From the NCBI GenBank assembly GCA_038025085.1, contig CM076151.1, positions 9,305,001 through 9,369,000 of the forward strand: 64,000 nt of DNA, written 5' to 3'. A program made the translations under genes and the position numbers. This DNA is from Tetragonia tetragonoides (lineage: Eukaryota > Streptophyta > Magnoliopsida > Caryophyllales > Aizoaceae). This document shows, piece after piece, positions 22,985-35,736 of the stretch (its first letter is position 1; the number at the start of each line of letters is the position of its first letter). The notes under the pieces were generated by a model, which was given only the letters and a program-made list of their open reading frames with translations, was not told where the DNA came from and did not search any database.

Positions 22985-23067
<83 letters not shown>
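22985..23067. repeat. (TA)n microsatellite
   Basis: About 40 uninterrupted TA units directly after the CTAG end of the Helitron-like element. Confidence 0.95.
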
Positions 23068-23072
<5 letters not shown>

Positions 23073-23295
23073 GAATTTTTACGGTCTGCAAGATACTACT
23101 TTGACCATAAATATTTATGATTTCATAATTATAGAACTTATAATAAGATGATATTTTGAAAATACTATTTAAAATAAATCTAGCAATACTATTTTCACAT
23201 TGTGAAACTTTGTAACTTTCACAAATAAATGGTCAAAGTTTACAAACTTTAACCTTAAAAAATTCAACGTAAACATAAACCTGGGATATAGGGAG
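23068..23295. mobile_element. Stowaway-type MITE with eroded left end
   Basis: Right end CTGGGATATAGGGAG-TA resembles the Stowaway terminus; the interior has TACTTTGACCATAAATATTT and GGTCAAAGTTTACAAACTTT as in the MITEs at 7550 and 40213. The CTCCCTCC left end is missing, replaced by the TA tract. Confidence 0.55.
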
Positions 23296-25557
23296 TAATT
23301 TGCGGGTCCACATATAATTTGGTGAGAAGGGCGGTACTTGTAATGCTACTGATATAAGGTAGAAAATTTCAGAGTTATGATTCAACTATAGTAGAAATTA
23401 TCTGAATCATTATTTATGATTCAATTATATGATATAATAATTTGGCAACCAATAATCAACCAAAAGCTTGTATTGATTCTAAATAAATGCATAAAACCAA
23501 AATGAGTTGAGACTAGCTTTTACAATGTTACGTCCACAATCACCCAAGTTTACGTACACTCACGAGTCGTATCTGCATGCTTTGCTTGTGACTTATGAGA
23601 GAGAGACGCATTCACTCGAAAGCGTGTTTGAATTGGGCGCCATAGATCTGTCAATATAATATTGATTGATGAATAATTTGAAAAAAATGGATTACGGTCT
23701 CTCTTGGCCCCCATTAACTTTGTCCTGAGTATTCATAGAGGTCAGAGGTCAGTCGGAAGATGTGCAATAACGCATGCAATTAGGAATCGAATCCGAGACT
23801 TTTTTTAGCGACAAATGTTAATCCTTATATAAATCCGCCTTTTGATACTGCATCATATTCCTCGAGGGCGATCGATGGATATATAATTTGTTCAATTAAT
23901 TTTCATTCCTATTATACTGGCTTAATGGGAGTAGCTAGTAGGCTGGTTGATCAAAAACATTGGTAAAATATGATTTCCGTGATAGATGCTACGGTCCAGA
24001 GAAGTTCACTGATAGTGATAGTGATTTGATCATAACAATGATCTCCACGCATTTACTGGAGTGACCTACAAGATATGTGCAAGTTGCCAAGGCTGATAAA
24101 TGATCAAGTGGAACGCTATCTATATAAGTTAATGATGTAGGTGTAGTAATTAGCAATCTTATGATCCTAATCAATTTAGGATATTACAGTCCTGTTTTTT
24201 TTGCTGTTCGGATTCGCTAAATCTGTTTTGACTTGTAGTTGTAAATTTTGTTCCGATCCGTTTTGCAAATTAACTTTGTATGTTTTGTCTTATATGTTAG
24301 TTCCGTTCCGTTTTGCACTATTATTTATATTAAAAAGGAGAGAGTTTGAACCCCACTATTTATATGGATAATGTATAGATCCTCTCATATCGCGTGCTGA
24401 ACTATATTTACAAAGGAAATGAGGCTGACAGGATTCGAACACATACAAGATTTATTGGTTAACTGGCTCTGATACCATAGGCAAGAACCAATTCAACTAA
24501 AAGTTTAAATTGAAATTTAAAGACCCAACTAATGTTATATTCCTTATCAATGTTCTGGCTAAGTCGTATATTCTAAAACTAGGTGAGGAGTAAATTGTGT
24601 GTGTCATAAATGTATAGTTGTACCTGCTCAAGCCTCTAGGGCAAAGAAACTTGTTGTAGAAAATTTGGTGACTTAATTACATATACTTGGTCCTATTAAT
24701 TAAGAAGATAAGATAAGTAAGGGAAGTGATAATTAAGGAAAGGAAAATAACTCACATTTCCTATGTTTGGCTTAATATGGGAGGAAAAAAACTATTTGCT
24801 TTAATTTGATTCGTAATAAAGAAGACTAACAATATACCGACACTTTAAAAAAAAGTCATTTTTTCATCCATGATAAGTTTACCTTTATTTTCAATAGTAT
24901 CACTTTTTATTTGTAGTCGCATCCTTATACAAAATTTTGCATTAAGTGATGATTAAACTCACTAAATTAACCCTTTCAATTTTGAGTTCATTTTAAAATT
25001 TTGTTCTATAATCTTTCCACCAACACATTTATTTACAAGAATATATTGAAATAATAAAATTAAACATAATTCAATTGGACATAAAGTGAACTAAAATTAA
25101 GCTGAAGTGAACAACGTTGCAATCATGCATATACATAAACATAACCCATTATTAAGAATAATCTATGATCGTAACAATATAGTACCCCTTTTGAACCCCT
25201 TTGAACTTCTATAAAAGATCAAGAAAAAGCAAAACTAGAAGATAACACACCGAGTGCATTAATCATTACAATTATACTGTTTATCGTCCTGTAATTTCTT
25301 ATCATCGCATCCTTCAAGAATCTTACCCTTAAAATTCATACCAAATTTGGATCATGAACAATGTCTATACTGTCATCTTTTTATTGTTGAGTGTTGACGG
25401 AATTTATACAACACATACTATATCATAATTATTAGAGCCTTTAAGTAGCTTAATAATGTGTGAAAATAGCGATAGATACTGATTTCCTATATATGCCAAA
25501 ATAGCCTCTTCGAGTTGTCTTTTCCCATGAGAAAATGTCCCAAGTATTTGTTGGTTA
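23296..25557. other. Intergenic region with possible SINE traces
   Basis: No gene recognised. tRNA-like words on the minus strand (GGATTCGATTCC near 23787; GTTCGAATCCTG with TGGTATCAGAGCC near 24428-24477) suggest old tRNA-derived repeats, but no full element or target duplication could be drawn. Confidence 0.3.
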
Positions 25558-25566
25558 TTACTTGTT

Positions 25567-26077
25567 GGAAAATTTTCATTTAGGTGATTTGAAGTTTCGT
25601 GTATTATTTTTTAGGTTATATGTGGTTTGAATAATTTCACTTAGGTGACACAAGGTTTTGTAAATAATTTCACATAGGTGACAGGTGATGACGGAGGCTA
25701 ATTTCCGTTAAGTTTTGTTGACCTGTAAAGGGCGATTATCTTTGATGATCCCGATTAATATCGATTACCGTACTATAGATTTATTTTTTTCATGACAATT
25801 CAGTTACAAAACACCAGATTTCCGGAAACACAATTTATTTGCAAAAAAGTAATAATAAAAAATAATTTTTTAGCACGTTAATCAATATTAATCGGGTCAT
25901 TAAGGATAATCGCCCTTCACACGTCAGCAAAAGTTAACGGAAGTTAGCCTCCGTCATCACCTGTCACCTATGTGAAATTATTTACAAAACCTTGTGTCAC
26001 CTACGTGAAATTATTCAAACCACATATAACCTAAAAAATAATACGCGAAACCTCAGAGCACCTAAATGGAATTTTCC
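25567..26077. mobile_element. Long-TIR MULE-type element with 9-bp TSD
   Basis: Perfect 9-bp duplication TTACTTGTT at 25558-25566 and 26078-26086. The terminal inverted repeats are about 190-210 bp each (left 25567-25775, right ~25885-26077), starting GGAAAATTTTCATTTAGGTG and ending in its near-inverse. Conserved TIR words include CACATAGGTGACAGGTGATG and GGGCGATTATC. The core is only ~110 bp and non-coding. TIR length and 9-bp duplication point to Mutator-like. Confidence 0.8.
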
Positions 26078-26086
26078 TTACTTGTT

Positions 26087-26922
26087 CTATCTTTTGATTG
26101 GCGTGGAAAAAGCTTCACTTTCATGTACTACGACAAATTTTTTCTACATAAAACAGTCGAGACTGTCTCATAATAAATGTACGTAGAGCTGTCTAAAGTT
26201 GACCTAATTAAAAAGTACGATTCGACTCATTATTTAGGGTCTAACACATATTTCTTGATCTGAATTTGTTTACAATCCGTAAAAGTGACTAAAAATTGAA
26301 TTTCACTTAAAAACCAACCCGTAATTGACCAAAGCCTAAATGACCCTACCTAAAACCTGTTGTGACGACTCATTTGGCGGGTCTACATGCATGCATCATT
26401 CGATTGGTTCACCTTAGTTTTGATGTCTTTAAGTCCTATGTGGCCATATTTGAGTGGTTTGGGACCATTGAATAGCCTTAGAGATTTTATTTTGGCACTT
26501 GGGACTATTTGATCAAGCCATTGAGATCCTATTCCTGAAAGGTAACGTTATTGTATTATTTTAAAGCAATTTCAAAGGGAATATACTTGGTGCATGTTTA
26601 CCAACCAGTAATACACTCTAGCTTGTTGTATGGTACGGTGCAGACTGCAGATGATTGACCTAGTAACAGAGCTCTTGTCAAAAGACAATGGTAGTGGAAA
26701 TGAGAATGCTAATTAGATTAGATGTGTGGTCATCATACTACAAAAGATGAAAATAGGAATATTGTGATCTACAACATGGTACAATGCAAGTAACTAGTCC
26801 CATTAGGAGGAATCTTAGAATTATATTTCTTTTTCTATTAATAAAGCGAAGACGCGTCGAAATTCGACAGAAATGGGGTATCTGAAGCCCCATCAGCCCA
26901 AATTTTTCTTTTCGATCATTTG
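26087..26922. other. Intergenic stretch
   Basis: No gene or repeat recognised. Confidence 0.35.
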
Positions 26923-26932
26923 ACTTTTTTTG

Positions 26933-27122
26933 GTGTTTGGATTCTCTAGAGTTCTTTTCTCTAGAGTTTTTGTAGAGTTATTTTTTACTCTCTATCTCTC
27001 TCCTCTAACTATTTATTATAGAGATATTTTTTTTTGAAAAATAAAATAATTAGAGAAGAGATAGAGGGTAAAAAATAACTCCACAAAAACTCTAGAGAAA
27101 AGAACTCTAGAGGATCCAAACA
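26933..27122. mobile_element. Foldback MITE with ~80-bp arms and 10-bp TSD
   Basis: Direct repeat ACTTTTTTTG at 26923-26932 and 27123-27132. The ends GTGTTTGGATTCTCTAGAG and CTCTAGAGGATCCAAACA begin arms that pair almost base for base (TTTTCTCTAGAG, TTTTTGTAGAGTTATTTTT, ACTCTCTATCTCTC). The loop is ~55 bp. hAT or Mutator origin; the T-run makes the exact duplication length ambiguous. Confidence 0.75.
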
Positions 27123-27132
27123 ACTTTTTTTG

Positions 27133-27578
27133 TTTTTAAGGCAGCAATACACTTTGATCATATAAAAAATTGTAATTATATAAGTACAAAAATTATAACA
27201 AGATGATATTTGAATGTACTATTTAAAATGAATCTAATAAGAAAATTATTTTTATTTTTTAATTATTTATATCTAATACAATTTGATTGTCAAATTTTGA
27301 TCTCAAAAAATCAAATAGGTAAAAACATCCAAAAAATTGGATTGAAGGAAGTAAGTAATATAATCGAGAATATGACCATAACCTCTTTGGAGTACGTTTT
27401 ATTAGTTGGCACTAATCTATGTTGCTTGTCTCCAATATTACTTTGTAAATATTTATAAAATATTCTTTTCACCAAATTAATTATTAATTACTAAATTATG
27501 GGAGTATTGTCTCTTGGTTTAGTTTTAGCCTATAGTGCATATGATTGAGTGGATGAGTAGAATGACCTCAACAGTTCC
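27133..27578. other. AT-rich spacer
   Basis: No gene recognised; TTGATCTCAAAAAATCAAATAG near 27297 resembles the sub-terminal part of a decayed Stowaway MITE. Confidence 0.3.
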
Positions 27579-27586
27579 TAGAAGGT

Positions 27587-28051
27587 AGGGTTGTTCAAAA
27601 ATATCCGAATCCGAGCTTTCGATCCGAAAATTCGAATATCCGAACAAAAATTATTCGAAAAAGCGAATATCCGAAATTTCGGATACCCGAAAAATGGATA
27701 TCCGAAATTTTGGATACGGGTTCGGATACCATTTTCCAAAATTTTCGGATATCCGAAAATATCCAAAAAACTCAAAATTATCCGAAATATCCGAAAATTA
27801 TCCGAAACTTATCCGAATATCCGAAACTATGCGAAATATTTGACTCACATTTTCAAAATATTAGGCACAGAATAGGATAAAAAAAATATATATATATTTT
27901 TCGGATAGCGATATCTGACTATCCGAATCCAAAAATAAAATCGGATATCCAAAATTTCGAATACGGGTTCGGATATCAAAATTTGGTATCCGAAATTCGG
28001 ATACCGATTTTTGGATACCCGAAATTTCGAATATCCGCAAATGAACACCCC
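27587..28051. mobile_element. hAT-like element filled with TATCCGAAA repeats
   Basis: Perfect 8-bp duplication TAGAAGGT (27579-27586, 28052-28059), the hAT hallmark. Ends AGGGTTGTTC and GAACACCCC are inverted. Most of the interior is degenerate tandem TATCCGAA / TTCGGATA words running toward the centre from both sides, around an AT-rich core near 27830-27900. Confidence 0.8.
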
Positions 28052-28280
28052 TAGAAGGTGGGAGTGATAGTATACTCTATTGCCACTTATTAGCTTCACA
28101 GCTATGTTTTAGAGTGCCTAGAGTTGTTGGAGTATTAAGGCTCCTTTAAAATGAATAAAAAATGATTTTTTCATCATCAAGAATCTTTAATCAGGAATTA
28201 ATGCGCTAGGAAAAATAAGCAAAGGACAGAGAATTAAAGCTAAGGCGACAGATAAAAAAAAAAAGTCATTATGACATCAT

Positions 28281-28400
28281 GTTTGTATGAGACGCCTCAA
28301 CATTATGCATATGTTTGTATGAGGTGCCTCAATACTATACTTATATGAGGCGCCCTCAACACTATATTTGTATGAGGCGCCTCACCTTAAAGCCACCTCA
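28281..28400. repeat. Short tandem repeat with palindromic GAGGCGCCTC core
   Basis: Four to five units of ~30 bp: GTATGAGACGCCTCAACATT, GTATGAGGTGCCTCAATACT, ATATGAGGCGCCCTCAACAC, GTATGAGGCGCCTCACCTT. Each unit's TGAGGCGCCTCA is self-complementary. Confidence 0.75.
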
Positions 28401-29062
28401 TACGAGTTTTTGTGATATACCAATTGGATTAGGAAGGTTGTTTTAGTGTCTTACTTTGACGGGAAGGGGACCATATACCTTTCATTCTTATTGGCTGCTG
28501 TGATTATGACTTTTTCTTGCCCTTTTTTTTTTGTGTTTTTTTGGTTGGTGTGTGTGTGTGTATTTAACTTTTTTTTTGGAGTGATTGAATCTTGATAAAT
28601 AAACATGATCAAATGAAGATATATAGAAATTTTTGGGGATAGATGGGCGTGGGCGTGGACGTGAGGAGTATGGCTAGTAAGTTGGAGAGCAGGATGCTGT
28701 TTATTGATGCTAATGATCGATCATGGGTATGTAGCAGTAGACATATACCCCGTATGTGCTTGATGGCATTGTGTAGTCTTATTAGATTCAAGAATTCTGG
28801 GAATGTCAGCTTATAATGCACAGGACCTCATACGTACATTACTTTAATGTAGGGAAGGAGGTACGTACTTTATTCAGTATTTGGGTATGTGTATGTAGTA
28901 TAGGTAATTGCTTAGAGGAGAGATTTTGAAATCATTGGGAGTTAGAGGAGTGAGATAGAGTGGACGGAGGACAATACTAATAAGAAACATAAGATTAGTT
29001 GGCCTTCAATAACGATTAGTTTAAATTTTTATTTGAGTTGGTTCCAATCCATGATCATATCT

Positions 29063-29309
29063 AAGGTTGTTCACCGGTCTGGACCCGAACTTGACCACTC
29101 GCAATCGGTCCAGGGGCGGACCGGATATAACCGGTCTTAGGCCGGACCGATATTTGTGATAAATAATCTGAGACTTGTTCTTTACCTTATTATGTCAACG
29201 GCCTGACCGACCGAAACTTGATTTGACCGATTCGAAATGGGGACGGTCTCATCCAGTCCGGTCTTGGCCGGGTTGGTCTGGTCTGGACCAGTCTGTTGAA
29301 CAGTCCTAT
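29063..29309. mobile_element. hAT-like element filled with CCGGTCTGGACC-type repeats
   Basis: Near-perfect 8-bp duplication TCATATCT / TCATATCA (29055-29062, 29310-29317). Ends AAGGTTGTTCACC and TTGAACAGTCCTAT are inverted. The inside is rich in CCGGTC, GGACCG and GACCGA words. Lies ~290 bp upstream of the first HKT gene. Confidence 0.6.
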
Positions 29310-29510
29310 TCATATCAGAGCCAAATGACTAAGAGGTGCGTTGTTCGATCATCGTCTTAGGCATGGAGTAGTTTTAAATTTTTTACCAATTATCTCACTC
29401 TTTGAGATGCCTTTAAACCAACATGAGAAATAGTCACTGTGATCTCAGCAATAAATGTAAGCACTATTTAGTAATGTACAGTGACCGAACAAGGCACTAT
29501 GTCCTGGTGG

Positions 29511-29523
29511 TTCTATATATATG
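29511..29523 (+). promoter_or_regulatory. Probable TATA box of the first HKT gene
   Basis: TTCTATATATATGCC lies about 75-85 bp before the start codon at 29597, a normal distance for a short plant leader. Confidence 0.5.
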
Positions 29524-29596
29524 CCTTGCCCATCATATTTTTATGCATGGTAAGTCCAATTACCTTCCTAGCTAGAGCTAGCCCCAAATAAGAAAG

Positions 29597-32500
29597 ATGA
29601 AGTACATTTCCGCTTTTGGCAAGAAACTTGAGCATCTTTGTAGAGACTACTTCCCCACAAATCGACTTCTCACAACTTATCATTTCTTCAAAGCCTCAAT
29701 GGCTCACTGGTTCCATTATATGGCTTTTCATGCCAAACCATTTTGGCCTCAACTTGGTTATTTTCTCATCGTTTCACTAATTGGTTACTTGGCTTTAAAG
29801 GTCTCAAAGCCAAGAAACAATTACAAGCTCAGTGATTTCGATTTGTTCTTCACTTCTGTTTCAGCAACAACAGTTTCAAGTATGTCAATTGTTGAAATGG
29901 AGGCTTTCTCTAATGATCAACTTATGGTCATGACCATTCTCATGTTGCTTGGAGGTGAAGTCTTTATCTATGTGCTCCGTTTCCAACTTGAAAGGCTCAA
30001 GATCTCATCGTGTCAAAACCGATGTCGAGATCACAATAATTCATGTAGAGTTGATTCAGTATGCATCACTAGTCATCAAAGTTCACCAACTTTGCCTGAG
30101 CAAAGTGTAGAACTAAGCATAATCACTACTTTTCCACCTTCTCTAGATAATAGAGATAAGACCCTCCCAACCAAGTTCTTCATTAGTAGTGATGATGAAG
30201 AGGATTTGAGGTACAATTCTAACAAAACCTTAGGGTATGTGGTCCTAGGGTACCTCATTGTGGTTATTGTAATAGGGTCATGTTTAATTTCTGTCTATAT
30301 TGGTCTTAGTCCTAGTGCCAATAATGTCCTAAAAAGTAAAGGTTTAGTCCTACAAACCTTCTCCCTTTTCACCACAGTGTCGACATTCACAAATTGTGGG
30401 TTTGTGCCTACAAATGAAAACATGATGGTCTTTAGGAAAAATTCGGGCCTACTTTTGATTCTCATCCCTCAAATCCTCCTTGGAAACACCTTGTATTCGC
30501 CGTGCCTTAGGCTTGTGATATATGTTTTAGAGAGGTTCACTAAGAGAAAAGAGTATGGTTACATGTTGAGTAATTACCAAGAGTTGGGCTATGGTCAATT
30601 AAAGTCTAGTAAAGAGTCATGGTCTCTCGTTGGTACGAATCTTGTGTTCTTGATGGTACAATTTGTGATGTTCTCAATTATGGAATGGAGCTCCGGAGCC
30701 ATGGATGGAATGAGTTCGTACGAGAAAATTGTAGGATCATTATTTCAGACGACGAATTCAAGGCATACTGGGGAATCCATTGTCGATCTCTCCGTTGTCT
30801 CCTATGCTGTCTTGGTGCTATTTGTTGTCATGATGTAAGTTCTCTTCCCTTGATCTCCAGTTAATTTTCCTCTTGTCTTATAATGTCATTTGATATATAA
30901 TAACATCTATAACGTAACATTGCATGCAACCATAAGACTACTAGTCTTTTTTTCACACTTTTCATGTTGCCAATAACCGTCTGCATCCTGCATATATGCA
31001 ATGCACCAAGTCAAAAGTACAAATCTATAGTCTACTTCTTAGCCATGAGTATTACGTAATTTCTCACGCTACCAATTTTAGAAATGAGCCCTTTTCTTTG
31101 TTTACTATGTTTACCATTTTTGTTTTCGAAAGAACACAATTGTTTTCCTTTATTTATTTATTTATTTATATACCAATCAATAAACTTAGATGATGATAAC
31201 ATCCTAAATGGAATTTATTTCAACCATACCCAAAATTCAACAATAATAATCTTAACCTATACCATTAATGAAAGGTGATCATACTAACTTTGAGATTCTA
31301 ATTTGAAATGAAAGGTGCTTTGCTTTCAATGTCCTTTTGCTTTGTTTTTGTATATTGTGCGACGTACAACCATATTCTCACACCAAATTCATTAACGTGG
31401 TCCAATTATACACCTACCTATCCACATATATAAACAGTACGTAGGTAAAAATATACAGAACATAGAACCATACATGGATAAAAATTGCTCACAACTTCTG
31501 CAATTGGATGAAATAAATGTCACCAATTTGCAAATCAGGAAGAATATGGTGAACATTATTAACATCATATAGAATAAGCTAAGAGAAACCGAATTTTTTT
31601 TTTTTTTTTCCGAATGTAATGGCAGTCGATATCGATGTACTACGACATCCATCGTCCTCCATCAATGATACAGGGGATTTAAGAATAAAATGGTAAAGAC
31701 CATTGTAGGTGATATATATATCATGTGGATCTAGATGCTTGAGAATCCAATTCAAAGGGCAAAAATGTTGACAATAATATTATTGGAACCTGCCCACATG
31801 AACCTACACCACTTGATCCACCAAAATTATACTACAAAGTTACATTGTCCATGTAGTGATGTCTAGTAGTGTGTCTACCCCCCATCTTAAATAGTGCTTC
31901 AAAGATCATCTCCACCTACCCTTTTATTATTTCCATGTACTTCATTACCTTTTCCTTGAAGAAGAATCCCTTGTGGGAGAGATTTTGTGACCATATATGA
32001 AATTTTACAAGAATTATTTGAATTGTATGTGTCCCTTTCATTTTAGGAGAATAATTAGCGAAATTACTGAAAGATATTTGGAGATCTGTGTAACATCACA
32101 CAGACTTTTTATTGCCCTTGGCTTTCATAAAAGTTACACCGTTTCAGTGTTTGACGGTCTTATATACGTTTTTCTCAAGATCATAAAAGTACAGTATATA
32201 ACTTCCGCTCCAAAATTAATTAATTAACTATGGTGCCATATGACTAATTTGACCTTCAGTATATTTTCAAAAATACCCGGTCATAACATGAGCTTCACTA
32301 AAGTTTGTAAGTTTTGATACCTTTGAGATATTAGATCAAAACGCCGAAGAATTGTATCGTCTGTCTTATTCTGTGTACTACTCCCTATTTTAATGACATC
32401 CTAATCGGGTTATCATCTTTTTAGCCTAACTTTTTAGGCCATTAGATAAATTAACTAATTTTCAGTACAGTTCTCCGGTTGTTTTCACAGAAGAATGTCA

Positions 32501-35144
32501 GGAGTTCCTTACATACATATTCTGGTCTTCGACATTTGTTTTTAGCAGCTTATTAAAAGTACCAAAGGGAATAAAGTAACCAAACAATTTTGTTGAAAAG
32601 AACAAGCGTATAAACAAATCACTCACTCCCCTGCCTTCTTTGTTACTAGCATATGAATCTGATTCACTTAGAACCTGAACTTAATTATGTAGAATGCATA
32701 TGCTCCTAAGACTATGGTCAAAAATGTTTATTTTAAATTGAACTTAATTAGTAGTTGTGTCATATGTGCTACATCACTCAAATCCTCTTTTCAAGGTATC
32801 AATTTGAAATATCTATATATATTAATCTCTAAATTAACTAAAGATTAGATTAGATGCACCCGTCATTATCGTTTAATTTGAGTGTAAAGTGTTGTTTGTC
32901 ATGCATCCCTATCAAACATTGTCTCTGGAAGACGACTTGACTTGGTAAAAAAAGAAGATATGTATAAGAAAGCATCTTATATATTCGAATTTCATAAGAT
33001 AAATTATGCTTATGCAATGATTTCTCTCGAAAATAGAGGTTACAAATTGAAGTATAAAAAAGATCGTATATTAATTATATATTTATGACTATTGATTAAT
33101 AATGCATTATTGGGTCTTGTAGGTCATAAACTCTACGGCGTAGTAGTCTCATGTGTAGGTCTGTGTGCAGTGGTAGCGATGATAAATATGTGTTAGCATT
33201 GGACGAGAAACTCAACACATGGTCGGCAACATAATGTTGTTTGTGGTCCCAAACTAATAATAAAATCCCACATTGGAATCTTAAGCCACGGATTAAAAAG
33301 ATACCATAATTAAACAGTTAATAGAACCTCTAAGACTTTCAAACGGGCTCTTAGATATCTTACATACCGTTACATTATTGGCCACGATCTTAATAGCGAA
33401 AGTTACGTGATAGTAAGGGACCGTCTCATAATTTTTTATTTTCTACGTCCATATGATCATATATATTCTCTTTAACAATTGGGGCCTATGATCATGTTTA
33501 ATGTTTAGGGTAGACCTGATCTCTCTACCTCTCTTAGATTTTGGGGCCTATGACAGGTTATTATTAGGGCCTTGATATTGTCTTTGCCCCTCTCTCCCTG
33601 GAGATCTCTGGATGTCTCACTCAGTACAAAAACTTGTGTGGATTTAGTTCATGGTGGACCAATATTTGGAGTCACCTCCTACTTTACTAGGAGTCATCCC
33701 TCTCTAAAAGTGGAGCCACCCCTCAAATTTATACTTGGCATCACCCCTACTTCACCTGGAGCCACCCTTTATTTCATCTGGAGCCATCCCCCTACTTCAC
33801 CTGAACCCACCTCCCTACTTCACCCGTAGCCACTCTCAAAATCACTTGATTTACGATGGACTAAGTCCACATAAGACCTACTGCTCACTCAGACCACCCA
33901 TATACCCCACCCCACCCACCCCAGTACTTCTATCATAGATAGATATTGAAAAAAAAAAAAAAGAAAAAAGAAAAAGAAAAAGAAAAAATATATATATGGT
34001 AATGCTGATTTGAACGGTTCTTGAGTTAATTTCTTTGAATGCTTTACTTCTATCATATACCGATAGATATAGCCACATAGAGCAGTGGCGGATCTTAAAA
34101 TGATTTATGTTGGGACGGAGTGAGTATAGATTTCTTTATATAGGGACTGAAGTGGATCATATTCGGGATATTAGTGGATAAAACCGCCCCTGTATAGAAG
34201 AATATGGTAATGCTAATTTTTCACTGATCCTACAAACAAAATCACCAATTTCCCCTTCTAGTGCTATATATCAAGGCTTTTAAGCCTAGAACTTGATCAC
34301 CTGTACTATTTCAGTACTTTTTACTGTACATGTTCAGACTGATGTACCTCTAGTCCTTTCATTCCAGAATATCTACTACAGTATATTTCATTTTCTATTT
34401 TCAGTCCACACGATCAAGCAAATATGCATAAAATTCTAACAGGAGAATATGTTACAAATTGAAGTAACTTTGTAACAGGGGAATATATAGTTCATATTTG
34501 AAATAGAACAATTTTATAGCCAGCATCACTTTTTATACATAAAAAGCATGAATATAGAGTTTACTTGTTTAATTTTCTTAAATTGGTTATATATGATCAA
34601 TAAATTCTTTTCAATTCTAAATTTACAGGTATCTTCCCCCATATACTTCATTCCTTCCAGTTGAAGATCAGAGACCAGAGAAATCAGAAAATAATAAGAA
34701 CAACAACAAAAGGAACATTACAGAGAATATGCTCTTCTCTCAGCTTTCTTACCTGGTCATCTTTGTCATTGTTGTATGCATCACTGAAAGAGAAAATTTG
34801 AAGGAAGTTCCCCTCAACTTCAACGTTCTAAACATTATCTTCGAAATCATAAGGTAGAAAATCAAGTTGCTTAGATGAGTTTTGCCACATAATTAGATGC
34901 TCAAATATGATTTAATTAACTTATTGTTAATTAAACTTGTTGCAGTGCCTATGGCAATGTGGGATTTTCAACGGGCTATAGTTGTAAACGAAGGCTAAAG
35001 TTGGATGAGTTTTGCGAGGACAAATGGTACGGGTTTGGTGGGAGATGGAGTAAGGGAGGAAAAATAGCTCTCATTCTAGTCATGTTCTTGGGAAGGCTTA
35101 AGAAATTTACCATGCATGGTGGAAAAGCTTGGAAGTTTTCTTAG
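29597..35144 (+). CDS. HKT1: HKT1-type sodium transporter (copy A)
   Basis: Three exons: 29597-30834, 34629-34853, 34946-35144; together 553 codons, close to known HKT proteins. The start is the first ATG after the TATA box. HKT (Trk/Ktr/HKT superfamily) proteins have four membrane-pore-membrane repeats in the plasma membrane. Pore loops: [14 protein letters not shown] with filter Ser95; [11 protein letters not shown] with Gly268; [12 protein letters not shown] with Gly392; [15 protein letters not shown] with Gly494. Ser-Gly-Gly-Gly marks class I, Na+-selective HKT1, known to unload Na+ from xylem. The second-loop residue compared with halophyte Asp is Asn266. A long acidic, Ser-rich cytosolic loop (about 132-210) separates repeats 1 and 2. 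Intron 1 is 3.8 kb, mostly unannotatable sequence. A tandem paralogue follows at 38539. Confidence 0.93.
30835..34628 (+). other. Intron 1 of HKT copy A
   Basis: GT at 30835, AG at 34627-34628. AT-rich; includes the minisatellite at 33668-33832 and a purine tract at 33949-33985. No complete transposon was delimited. Confidence 0.8.
33668..33832 (+). repeat. Degenerate ~23-bp minisatellite in the HKT-A intron
   Basis: About six variants of GGAGCCACCCCTACTTCACC in a row, differing by substitutions and small indels. Confidence 0.6.
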
Positions 35145-35728
35145 TTAATTTTTAATTAGTTGTATTAACATGGCTTAAGTACTTAAGCTCCGATCCAGCT
35201 TTTGTCTAGTGATCATCATCCTTAATGTAGTTTTTAGTTGGTTGACATATATAGTCTGTATGTAAAGTCATCTTCTCTTTCTTTAACCAGTGTATAAATT
35301 TGGACCTGGATTTAATTCGGATCCTCTATTGATCGTCAATGATTATAATTACCTCTAATTTTGTTGGGAATTTTCATGCTGGAAAAACTTATGGTAGTTT
35401 GCGGGACTAATATTAAGGACCTTCCTAGTAACATCAGTCGAGTAGAGAGGGGACGGAGTGTACCTCAATATTTCAAACAAAAGAACATATTCATGCTAAT
35501 AATCTTTGGAAGGTGGTAGCAGTCCTTGACACTCATTGATGATACATGAGCTGTGGAGCAATAAATTTCTAAAGAGACTAGTGCTGATTGGAAGGTCATT
35601 GGAAGATAGAACTGGCTAGTTGATTGCTAGTGCAGGTACGAATTGCACCTAATTCCAAGTGTATCATTCAAAAGTCCAGGCAAGTGATTTGGAAATTTTG
35701 TCATAAACCACAAGAGAACTTTGGTAAC
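35145..35728. other. 3' flank of HKT copy A
   Basis: Probable 3' UTR then spacer; no gene recognised. Confidence 0.35.
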
Positions 35729-35736
35729 GGCCACTG

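Noticed and set aside
22875..23151. Two open frames with long Ile-Tyr runs
   Set aside because: Translation of the TA microsatellite.
24466..24477. Reverse-complement of the copia PBS word (TGGTATCAGAGC)
   Set aside because: No LTR pair or gag/pol around it; a nearby B-box-like GTTCGAATCCTG fits a tRNA-related repeat equally well.
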